DNA of 64,000 nt from Chitinophagaceae bacterium (lineage in GTDB: Bacteria > Bacteroidota > Bacteroidia > Chitinophagales > Chitinophagaceae). The position numbers and the translations under genes were made by a program. The notes below the pieces were generated by a model, which was not told the origin of the DNA, searched no databases, and worked only from the letters and a program-made list of their open reading frames with translations. Shown here one piece after another: positions 24,299-32,261 of the stretch. The stretch spans positions 1 through 64,000 of the forward strand of contig JADKJX010000001.1 of the NCBI GenBank assembly GCA_016720775.1. Reading direction: 5' to 3'. Each line of letters begins with the position of its first letter. Position 1 is the first letter of the stretch.

Positions 24299-27200
24299 TT
24301 AGAGTTTTAGGTTTAAGCCAAATATGAATTGACGTGTAGATGGATTATTCAGGTTTACACTTATTTGTCTTGCCGGAGCTCCTGCATCACCTGCACCTGT
24401 TGGGTTTACAGAACCACCATATCCGTTTCCTTCAGGGTCTGGTCCATAACCATCTTTAACAAACGGAGAATAGATTATGAAGGGATTGGTAATATTTAAA
24501 TAAACCCTTAAAGAAGTTCCTCCTATTCTCTTTACCAAACCCTGGCCAAACTCATAGCCAAGATTTATGCTGCGGCATTTTATGAAAGAGCCGTCCATAT
24601 AAGCCAGGGTTGATCCGAAAGGCAACCTGTCTGTTCCTGCATCGGGAGCAGGAAAATCAGCGGTTGGATTATCCCTTGTCCAGTAATTAACTTTTACCTG
24701 GTTAACTCTTCCCTGGTTAAAGAATGGGAAACCGTTTGCCCCCCCATCTGCTGAAAAGTATGGAGCAAGTACTTTCATTCCCATTCTTGCATAAATAACT
24801 ATCGAAAGATCAAATCCTTTATAGCTGAACCTGTTTGTTAAGCCGCCTTCCCATTTGGGTTGGAAATTTCCTAAAACCTGCCTGTCGTTTGCATCGATTT
24901 TACCATCTCCGTTTACGTCTTCCACACGGATCTGGCCGGGATACTGTTTTGGAGAGGTTTGAGCCAGCAAACCCTGTAATGAATCGCTTACCTGCCAGAT
25001 ACCAATTTTCCGATAGTCAAAAATTACCGAAAGAGGCTGGCCAACAAACCAACCATTGCCTGTATTAGCCATTTCACTTGGCGTAGTTAACTGGGTAATT
25101 TTTTCCCGGTTAACAGAAAATACCAGGTCGGTAGACCAGCTGAACCCTTTTAAGTTCCTGATATTTTGACTGCTCAGGCTTAACTCAAATCCTTTACTTT
25201 CTGTTCTTCCGAGATTTTTCAACGTTGAATTAGCACCATTGCTTATAGGCAGGTTTACAGACAACAGAATGTCTTTTGTCTTTTGTTTATAAACATCGAT
25301 GGTACCTGTGATACGGTTTTTTAATATCCCAAAGTCAAGCCCTACATCAAATTGGGAAGTTGACTGCCATCCCAAAGAATAGTTAGGCAAAGAGGTAACT
25401 GTATATGCCAGTTGTTGGCCGGAGGTTCCGGTTCCGAAGTTATACGTTGATGCACTAAGTAAGCCTAAGGTTGCATACGGGGAAACATTCCGGTTTCCGG
25501 AAATCCCCCAACCACCTCTTAACTTAAGGTTGGAAAGGAATGAGATATTCTTCGCAAATTTTTCTTCTGTAACATTCCATCCCAGGCCAATGGCAGGATA
25601 GGTGAAATACTGATGACCGGGAGATAATGTTGAAGAACCATCTACCCTCACCGTTGCGGTAAGTAAGTAACGGTTATCGTATCCATAATTCACCCTGCCC
25701 ATATAAGAAAGTAAACCAGATTCTGAGAAACCGGTATTATTAGCATCGGCAACCACCTGCCCGCTGGCTAATGCAAAATTGCTGTTGCGGATATAATCTG
25801 CCGGCACGCCGGTAACCGTAAAGCGGCTGCTTTGGTTATGGTCTTTTGTTACTTCAAATAAGCCCGTAAATCCTACTTTATGTTTCTTAGCAAAAACCCG
25901 GTCAAAATAAATCAGGTTCTGAATATTGTAAGACCAGGATTCGGCATTGCTTAAACTTGCGTTTGATGAGCTTTGCACAGTGGCCGTATTGGTATACGTT
26001 AACGGGCCGTTGTAGCCGTTGCCATTATCCTGCCTTATATCAAGCCCTACATTTATCCGGTATTTAAGCCCCTTCATCAGTTGCACTTCGCCATACAAAC
26101 TATTAAAGGTTCTCATTCTGCGTGTCCTTGCTAAAATAGCATCCTTTTTAGTTATTAGTGTAAGGGGACTGATCGTTGCAGCATCTATAGAACCAATGGC
26201 GGGAGTTAAGTTCACGGAACCGTCGGCGTTATAGGGTGAAGCAAGTGGTGTTAACCTTATCAAACCGCTGGACACACCACCTCCGCCAGGTGTATTTGCA
26301 TAGCTTAATGTATTGATCGTGTTTAATCCTAATTTCAGAAATTTATTAATTCTATGATCAAGTGTAGCCCGTAACGTGTACCGCTCAAACCGTTGATTTG
26401 GAATGATACCTCCTTCATTATAATAACCCATACTCAAACCAAATTGAGTAGATTCCGAACCGCCTGTAAGGCTTAATTGGTGACTGGTTACAAGTGCTTT
26501 TTTGTAGATCAGATCCTGCCAGTCGGTTGAAACACCCGCTGCCAGTGCATCTTTTTCTGCCTGTGTAAGCAGGTAAGATGATGTACCAGGGCCTGTTCTG
26601 TTATACGTAGCGGCATCTGTTTTAAATTGTGCATACTCAGTGCCATTAAAAAATTTGTATTTATCCATGATCGCTGTGTATCCCACATAACTATCATAAC
26701 TTATTACTGCCTTACCTGTTTTACCTCTTTTGGTTGTGATCAGAATAACACCGCCGGCACCTCTTGAGCCGTATATGGCTGTTGCAGATGCATCTTTTAA
26801 AATTTCGAGGTTCGAAATATCTTCCGGATTCAGATCATTGATACTGCCACCATATGGAATTCCATCAACAACCAGCAACGGGCCATCCAAAGCATCGCTT
26901 TGTCCCTGTGATGATGTAATGGTACGGTTACCCCTGATCCTGATCTGTCCGGAAGTGCCGGGTGTAGATCCGTTTTGAACAACAGATACACCGGCAGCAC
27001 GCCCTTTCAGCTGTGCTATCAGGTTAGGAGCAGGCACTTCTTTGAGTGTCTTTTCATTAATAGACTGAACAGATCCGGTCACATCCCGTTTTCTTTGTGC
27101 ACCATAACCTACCACCACTACTTCGGAAAGTGCTATATCCTGTCTTACCAATACCGCATTAATAACATTTCCCTTGCCAACCGGAAATTCCTGGGCTACA

Positions 27201-27493
27201 TATTCCGCAGCGCTGATAACGATCCGGGATCCCGGCGCAGCCTGGATAGAATAGTTTCCATTCGCATCTGTGGAAATACCCAATGAACTTCCCTTTACCA
27301 TCACAGAAGCTGAAATGGGTTGCCCGCTTTCATTTGTTACCCGGCCTGTGATTGTTTTTTGTTGAGCAAAGCCTGCCGGAGAAAAGAACAGTAAAAAGAT
27401 CACACAGAAAAAACTGATCAGCATGAACTTTGGTAACTGATTTCCCTTCCCAGGTAAAAGGTTTTTTTGTTTTAGAAGAATTGTTTTTTTCAT
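24299..27493 (-). CDS. SusC/RagA-family TonB-dependent transporter
   Basis: 1,064 residues. A long signal peptide ends near SPAGFAQ. A carboxypeptidase-regulatory-like domain (~45-125) carries ITGRVTNESGQPISASVMVKGSSLG. A plug domain (~130-250) begins with SEVVVVGYGAQRKRDVTGSV and contains the SusC signature GPLLVVDGIPYG, LNPEDISNLEILKDASATAIYGSRGAGGVILITTKRG. A 22-strand barrel fills the remainder, ending in F-x-F-G-L-N-L-K-L, as expected for BamA recognition. It imports large oligosaccharides across the outer membrane with TonB energy. It is the first gene of the minus-strand operon, divergent from lacI, with a leader hairpin and two palindromes upstream. Confidence 0.97.
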   Translation of the reverse strand: MKKTILLKQKNLLPGKGNQLPKFMLISFFCVIFLLFFSPAGFAQQKTITGRVTNESGQPISASVMVKGSSLGISTDANGNYSIQAAPGSRIVISAAEYVAQEFPVGKGNVINAVLVRQDIALSEVVVVGYGAQRKRDVTGSVQSINEKTLKEVPAPNLIAQLKGRAAGVSVVQNGSTPGTSGQIRIRGNRTITSSQGQSDALDGPLLVVDGIPYGGSINDLNPEDISNLEILKDASATAIYGSRGAGGVILITTKRGKTGKAVISYDSYVGYTAIMDKYKFFNGTEYAQFKTDAATYNRTGPGTSSYLLTQAEKDALAAGVSTDWQDLIYKKALVTSHQLSLTGGSESTQFGLSMGYYNEGGIIPNQRFERYTLRATLDHRINKFLKLGLNTINTLSYANTPGGGGVSSGLIRLTPLASPYNADGSVNLTPAIGSIDAATISPLTLITKKDAILARTRRMRTFNSLYGEVQLMKGLKYRINVGLDIRQDNGNGYNGPLTYTNTATVQSSSNASLSNAESWSYNIQNLIYFDRVFAKKHKVGFTGLFEVTKDHNQSSRFTVTGVPADYIRNSNFALASGQVVADANNTGFSESGLLSYMGRVNYGYDNRYLLTATVRVDGSSTLSPGHQYFTYPAIGLGWNVTEEKFAKNISFLSNLKLRGGWGISGNRNVSPYATLGLLSASTYNFGTGTSGQQLAYTVTSLPNYSLGWQSTSQFDVGLDFGILKNRITGTIDVYKQKTKDILLSVNLPISNGANSTLKNLGRTESKGFELSLSSQNIRNLKGFSWSTDLVFSVNREKITQLTTPSEMANTGNGWFVGQPLSVIFDYRKIGIWQVSDSLQGLLAQTSPKQYPGQIRVEDVNGDGKIDANDRQVLGNFQPKWEGGLTNRFSYKGFDLSIVIYARMGMKVLAPYFSADGGANGFPFFNQGRVNQVKVNYWTRDNPTADFPAPDAGTDRLPFGSTLAYMDGSFIKCRSINLGYEFGQGLVKRIGGTSLRVYLNITNPFIIYSPFVKDGYGPDPEGNGYGGSVNPTGAGDAGAPARQISVNLNNPSTRQFIFGLNLKL

Positions 27494-27521
27494 AATTGTT
27501 GATTTGGCATAATAGAATAAT

Positions 27522-27536
27522 ACCCGGTTGCCGGGT
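27522..27536 (-). promoter_or_regulatory. susC leader hairpin (ACCCGG-CAA-CCGGGT)
   Basis: Six GC-rich base pairs around a three-base loop, ~29 bases upstream of the susC start codon in the likely 5' leader. It could affect mRNA stability or ribosome access. No T-tract follows, so it is not a terminator. Confidence 0.5.
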
Positions 27537-27768
27537 TCATGTTAGTTATATAATTGTAGCGTAGTGACTTATTTGTAGATCTGATGGAAATAGAATTGCT
27601 GCAAAAAAGAGAAGGGAGGGCTTTGTTTCTATATTCAAATAAAGAAGAAATGCCTTGGCGCCCGGCGCCATTACAGACAATTGACCAAAAAGTAAACGTC
27701 CTTTTCATATAGCAGCAATCTTAGTTATCTGGATACCAGGAAGCCCCGGTTAAAAGTCTAAAAAGTTA

Positions 27769-27782
27769 TGCAATCGGTTGCA
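27769..27782. promoter_or_regulatory. LacI-type operator, susC-proximal (TGCAATCGGTTGCA)
   Basis: Inverted repeat TGCAA-n4-TTGCA. The exact reverse complement occurs at 28004-28017. LacI-family sites are typically 14-20 bp palindromes of this form with a CG-containing centre. It lies ~275 bp upstream of susC. Confidence 0.65.
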
Positions 27783-28003
27783 GAAATACTCCAAAAAAAA
27801 TAGCAAAGCTTTAGAAATGTTACATCCCCTGTATGCCTGCTCTTTTACCGGTTACTTATAATAGTACAGCAACCATTTTGTTTTTAAAATAGATATAACC
27901 CTTTACTGTAAAGAATTACACCGGTATAAACTTTAAGAAGAACTCCTGCTCTGCAACAGAATTCTTACTTACCAAAAGCTAATGTAAATAAATTATTTTA
28001 AAT

Positions 28004-28017
28004 TGCAACCGATTGCA
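28004..28017. promoter_or_regulatory. LacI-type operator, lacI-proximal (TGCAACCGATTGCA)
   Basis: Same palindrome as 27769-27782 in the opposite orientation, 56 bp upstream of the lacI start codon. Together the sites are 235 bp apart, a spacing compatible with looping. They probably control both divergent operons. Confidence 0.65.
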
Positions 28018-28073
28018 GTAATTTTTTTTAAAAAACCCTATCTTAGTAAAAAATTACTTCGCCCGGCTTCTAT

Positions 28074-29102
28074 ATGAAAAAGGAAATTACCATTTATGAC
28101 CTCGCAAAAGAGCTCAATCTTTCAGCCGCCACGGTAAGCCGGGCACTCAAGAATCATCATGCCATCAATAAAAACACCAAAAAGAGGATCATAGAGAAAG
28201 CAGAGGAACTGGGTTATCGCCATAATAATTTTGCAAGTAATCTACGCAAGCAAAAAACGCATACCATTGGTATCATCGTGCATGAGTTGAACAGTAACTT
28301 CATTACGTCTGTGCTGGCAGGTATAGAAAAAGTTACCACCGCAGCCAAGTATGATATCATCATCACGCACTCTTCAGAAAGTTATGAAAAAGAGACCGCC
28401 AATGCGCTCAATCTTTTTCATAAACGGGTTGATGGTGTGATCGCTTCGCTGTCCTTCGATACAAAAGACCTTGATCATTTCCAGGTATTTGCCAGCCGTG
28501 GTATCCCGGTCATCTTCTTTGACCGTGTGGAAGAGAACAGCGAAAGCACGAAGGTGATCATTGATAACTATAAGAGCGGTTACCAGGCCACGCAGCATTT
28601 GATCGAACAGGGTTGTAAAAGAATCGTAATGGTTACCGCTAACCTAAACAGGAACGTATATGCCCAGCGTTTTAAAGGTTATAAAGATGCGCTCTTTGAT
28701 AATAATATAGCTTTTGATGAAAACCGGCTCCTGATAAAAGACCTGAGCGAACGTTGCGGCGTGGAAGCCGCCATGCAGATATTGAAGATGGACCCATTAC
28801 CCGACGGTGCCTTTATTACCAATGATTTTTCTGCCGCAGTCTGCATGCAAACACTGAAAGATAACGGGATCAGTATCCCGGCTGATATTGCCATAGTAGG
28901 TTTTAATAACGACGCCATCAGTAAGATCGTTGAACCCCAGCTCACCACTATAAATTATCCCGGTATCGATATCGGTGAAATTGCAGCCACTAACCTCATC
29001 AATCACCTGAAAGGTGTTTCCAATATTGCACAAACCAATACCATTGTTGTCCGTTCAGACCTGATCATCCGGAAATCATCACTTAAAAAAAGCACCAGGT
29101 AA
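28074..29102 (+). CDS. LacI-family transcriptional regulator of the xylan locus
   Basis: 342 residues, standard length. The N-terminal LacI helix-turn-helix is ITIYDLAKELNLSAATVSRALKNH, followed by the hinge helix around NNFASNLRKQKT. A periplasmic-binding-protein-like sensor domain covers ~60-335 (IGIIVHELNSNFITSVLAGIE; VDGVIASLSFDTKD; GIPVIFFDR; AIVGFNNDAISKIVEPQLTTI). It should bind the palindromes in the divergent region and release or gain DNA affinity on binding a sugar such as xylose, xylobiose or a uronate. It is followed by GH67 after only 19 bp, so regulator and enzymes are likely one transcript under autoregulation. Effector identity is unknown. Confidence 0.94.
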   Translation: MKKEITIYDLAKELNLSAATVSRALKNHHAINKNTKKRIIEKAEELGYRHNNFASNLRKQKTHTIGIIVHELNSNFITSVLAGIEKVTTAAKYDIIITHSSESYEKETANALNLFHKRVDGVIASLSFDTKDLDHFQVFASRGIPVIFFDRVEENSESTKVIIDNYKSGYQATQHLIEQGCKRIVMVTANLNRNVYAQRFKGYKDALFDNNIAFDENRLLIKDLSERCGVEAAMQILKMDPLPDGAFITNDFSAAVCMQTLKDNGISIPADIAIVGFNNDAISKIVEPQLTTINYPGIDIGEIAATNLINHLKGVSNIAQTNTIVVRSDLIIRKSSLKKSTR

Positions 29103-29121
29103 CAACTCATGCAATGATATT

Positions 29122-31269
29122 ATGAAAAAGATTTTCTTCCTTTTTATTGTTAGCCTTTTGATATGCAGCAATATCATTGCAGAAGATGGATACCGGCTAT
29201 GGCTCAGGTACGACAAGATCAATAACCCCGCCCTGCTGGCCCAATACAAAAAAAACATTCAGGCAATTGCCATTAAAGGAACCTCTCCTACTTTGGATAT
29301 CATCCGAACAGAGCTTAAGAACGGATTATCGGGATTACTGGACAGCGAAATAAAAATTACCGGTAACGCCGGATCAAATGCCGGCGTATGGATCTGTAAA
29401 GTTGCCGACCTGCCCGGTGGCGATAATAATAAAGAGATCGCTGAGCAATTAGGAAAAGAAGGATATAAAATATTTTCAAAAATTTCCGGCGGAAAAAAAG
29501 TTATCGTCATTTGCGCTAATACAGACATTGGCCTTTTATACGGCACGTTTAATTTCTTACGACTGCTGCAAACCAACCAGTCCATTGAAAATGTAAACAC
29601 CAGTTCTGTTCCCAAACTAAACCTGCGCATGCTGAACCACTGGGACAACCTGAACAGGGTTGTTGAACGGGGCTATGCAGGCTTTTCCATCTGGAACTGG
29701 CATACATTACCCGGCTATATCGACCCCCGTTATATTGATTATGCAAGAGCCAATGCATCCATCGGCATCAACGCCGTTTCATTGACCAATGTAAATGCCA
29801 ATGCAACCATACTCACCAAATCTTATTTAGAAAAAGTAAAAGCACTGGCAGATGTATTTCGTCCGTATGGCATAAAAATTTTTCTCACAGCAAGGTTCAG
29901 CGCTCCGATAGAGCTCGGGAAATTAAGTACAGCGGATCCATTAAATGATTCCGTTCAAAACTGGTGGAATAATAAAGTGAAGGAAATCTATTCCCTCATC
30001 CCCGACTTTGGCGGCTTTTTGGTAAAAGCCAACAGCGAAGGACAGCCGGGTCCACAGGATTATAAACGTACGCATGCCGATGGGGCTAACATGCTTGCCA
30101 ACGCAGTAGCGCCATACAAGGGCATCATAATCTGGCGGGCATTTGTCTATGCTGCCGAAAATCCTGTTGACAGGCACAAACAGGCTTATGATGATTTTGT
30201 GCCGCTGGATGGAAAATTCAAAAGGAATGTGATGGTGCAGGTGAAGAACGGCGCCATTGATTTTATGCCCCGTGAACCTTTTCATCCGCTGTTTGGTGCT
30301 ATGCCAAAAACTCCGTTGATGATGGAGTTCCAGGTAACACAGGAATATCTTGGCCAGGCAACCAATTGGGTTTACCTGGCCCCGCTATATAAAGAAGTAT
30401 TGAACAGTGATACGTATTGCAAAGGGAAAGGAAGCACTGTTGCCAAAGTGATCGATGGCAGTATTGATGGGCATACATTAAATGGCATGACCGGCGTTTC
30501 CAACATTGGTAACGACATCAATTGGTGCGGCCATCCCATAGCACAGGCAAACTGGTATTGCCTGGGAAGGCTGGAATGGGATTACGACCTGTCAAGCGAA
30601 CAGATCGCAGACGAATGGCTGCGGATGAGTTTTACAAACGATGCCGCATTTCTGCAATCGGTAAAGACAGTCATGCTGCAAAGCAGGGAAATAATGGTTG
30701 ACTACATGAACCCCCTCGGCCTGCATCATATCATGGGCACGGGTCATCATTACGGTCCTGCCCCCTGGATCAGCAACCTGAATAGGCCAGAATGGAACCC
30801 AGTGTATTATCATAAAGCCGATAGTATTGGCATTGGCTTCAACAGAACATCCACCGGCAGCAATGCCCTTGCACAATATTTTCCCGAAGCAAGAAAACAG
30901 TGGGAAGACATAAATACCTGTGATGAAAAATATTTGTTGTGGTTTCAGCATGTTGCCTGGGATCATAAAATGAAAAGCGGAAGAACACTGTGGAATGAAC
31001 TCTGCAAAAAATATTACAGTGGGGTTGACAGCGTGGTATGGATGAAGAACGAATGGCTGAAACAAAAGAATAAAATAGACGAGCAACGGTTCAACCAGGT
31101 AAAGATGTTGCTGGACATACAGATCGATGAAGCTAAGTGGTGGCGCAATGCATGCCTGCTCTATTTCCAAACATTCAGTAAGATGCCAATACCAGCCAGC
31201 TATGAGCAGCCGGATAAAACACTGGAGTATTACAAAAGCCTGCGGTTCCCTTTTGCACCGGGCAATTAA
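29122..31269 (+). CDS. GH67 xylan alpha-1,2-glucuronidase
   Basis: 715 residues with a signal peptide (~1-20). An N-terminal alpha/beta domain (~25-150) is followed by the GH67 barrel. Recognisable segments are LNHWDNLNRVVERGYAGFSIW, then FGGFLVKANSEGQPGPQDY, which includes the general acid glutamate, the later MMEFQVTQEYLGQATNW region with the other carboxylates, and GHHYGPAPW. GH67 enzymes remove 4-O-methyl-D-glucuronic acid from the non-reducing-end xylose of short aldouronic acids. In this locus it would work in the periplasm on oligomers imported by SusCD, complementary to the GH115 enzyme that acts on internal residues. It is the first enzyme gene after lacI. Confidence 0.94.
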   Translation: MKKIFFLFIVSLLICSNIIAEDGYRLWLRYDKINNPALLAQYKKNIQAIAIKGTSPTLDIIRTELKNGLSGLLDSEIKITGNAGSNAGVWICKVADLPGGDNNKEIAEQLGKEGYKIFSKISGGKKVIVICANTDIGLLYGTFNFLRLLQTNQSIENVNTSSVPKLNLRMLNHWDNLNRVVERGYAGFSIWNWHTLPGYIDPRYIDYARANASIGINAVSLTNVNANATILTKSYLEKVKALADVFRPYGIKIFLTARFSAPIELGKLSTADPLNDSVQNWWNNKVKEIYSLIPDFGGFLVKANSEGQPGPQDYKRTHADGANMLANAVAPYKGIIIWRAFVYAAENPVDRHKQAYDDFVPLDGKFKRNVMVQVKNGAIDFMPREPFHPLFGAMPKTPLMMEFQVTQEYLGQATNWVYLAPLYKEVLNSDTYCKGKGSTVAKVIDGSIDGHTLNGMTGVSNIGNDINWCGHPIAQANWYCLGRLEWDYDLSSEQIADEWLRMSFTNDAAFLQSVKTVMLQSREIMVDYMNPLGLHHIMGTGHHYGPAPWISNLNRPEWNPVYYHKADSIGIGFNRTSTGSNALAQYFPEARKQWEDINTCDEKYLLWFQHVAWDHKMKSGRTLWNELCKKYYSGVDSVVWMKNEWLKQKNKIDEQRFNQVKMLLDIQIDEAKWWRNACLLYFQTFSKMPIPASYEQPDKTLEYYKSLRFPFAPGN

Positions 31270-31280
31270 AGCCCCTGTGT

Positions 31281-31292
31281 CCCCTAAAGGGG
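31281..31292. repeat. CCCCTAAAGGGG palindrome, intergenic copy
   Basis: A 12-bp near-palindromic core in the 102-bp spacer between the GH67 and SDR genes. The same core occurs inside xdhB at 62872-62883. Confidence 0.6.
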
Positions 31293-31371
31293 TACTAAGG
31301 TTAATGAAGCATTAGAGATTTATAACAAAAAAATGGAGGAAAACTTTCATTATAAAAGAAAATAAAAAATT

Positions 31372-32139
31372 ATGGGATCTAATAATACCCCATTAGCGAA
31401 TAGGGGCAAAATTGCAATCGTTACAGGCGGTGGTTCCGGACTTGGATTCGCCATTGCAAAAGCATTCACACAAAACAATATCAGCACGGTCATAGTCGGC
31501 AGGGATGAAGAAAAATTAAAGGCCGCCAAAGAGCAATTGGGAGAAAACTGTTTTTATAAAGTTTGTGATCTGAGCAACCTGGGAACCATTCCTTCTCTGA
31601 TTGAAAACATTATATCGGAGTTCGGGCAGGTTGATATCCTGGTGAATAATGCCGGTATCAATATGAAAAAAATATTCACCGAAGTAACCGATGAGGATTT
31701 TCAGAAAGTGATCACAACCAACCTGAATTCTGTATTCAGCATCAGCCGTGAAGTGGTGAAGCATATGCTTACAAGGAATTCCGGCTGCATCATCAACATC
31801 AGTTCTATGGCTGCACAGTATGGCTTACCAAAAGTGATCGCATACAGCGCCAGTAAAACGGCCATTGATGGCATGACGAGAGCGATGGCAACAGAACTGT
31901 CACCAAACGGCATCCGGGTTAATGCCATTGCACCGGGGTTTATTTATTCTGACATGACGGCAAAGGCATTGGACAGCGACCCGGAAAGAAAGGCAAAGGT
32001 TTTTGGCCGTACTCCGATGGGACATATGGGAAAACCGGAAGACATTGGTGCTGCGGCACTCTACCTGGCAAGTGATGGGGCAAAATATGTTACCGGCGTG
32101 GTGTTGCCCGTGGATGGTGGTAACTCGATTGGGTTTTAA
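31372..32139 (+). CDS. Short-chain dehydrogenase/reductase, candidate fructuronate (mannonate) reductase
   Basis: 255 residues, classical SDR. The cofactor motif TGGGSGLG, NNAG, the catalytic serine region INISSMAAQ, YSASK (Tyr-x-x-x-Lys) and the C-terminal VTGVVLPVDGG are all present. The closest look-alikes by memory are gluconate 5-dehydrogenase and KduD-like reductases. It is cytoplasmic. Next to GH67 and GH115, and with uxuA in the divergent operon but no uxuB, the likely job is reduction of D-fructuronate to D-mannonate, though oxidation of another sugar acid is possible. The stop codon overlaps a spurious upstream ATG of the GH115 reading; the real GH115 start is ~120 bp on. Confidence 0.88.
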   Translation: MGSNNTPLANRGKIAIVTGGGSGLGFAIAKAFTQNNISTVIVGRDEEKLKAAKEQLGENCFYKVCDLSNLGTIPSLIENIISEFGQVDILVNNAGINMKKIFTEVTDEDFQKVITTNLNSVFSISREVVKHMLTRNSGCIINISSMAAQYGLPKVIAYSASKTAIDGMTRAMATELSPNGIRVNAIAPGFIYSDMTAKALDSDPERKAKVFGRTPMGHMGKPEDIGAAALYLASDGAKYVTGVVLPVDGGNSIGF

Positions 32140-32261
32140 TGATTGAGCTAAGAGATCAAAAGAGAAAAGAGAAAAATACCCAATCTCTCTTAGCTCCTTT
32201 TCTCCTTCATGTTCTTAGCAAATTGTTTTATAGTCTAAAAGTGCCGATCAATTGTTTGCTT

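Larger units (their letters stand above)
27494..28073. promoter_or_regulatory. Divergent control region between susC and lacI
   Basis: A 580-bp non-coding region. It holds two identical 14-bp palindromes (27769-27782 and 28004-28017), a susC leader hairpin (27522-27536) and a GC-rich inverted repeat GGCGC-CCG-GCGCC near 27657-27669. A short minus-strand open frame here has no supporting features. Promoters must fire in both directions; I could not assign -7 elements confidently. Confidence 0.7.

Noticed and set aside
27490..27708. Short minus-strand reading frame ahead of susC
   Set aside because: No signal, domain or conserved feature; it lies in the promoter/leader region.
32139..32261. 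Upstream start for GH115 overlapping the SDR stop
   Set aside because: The signal peptide begins only at the ATG at 32262; the upstream residues are not signal-like.
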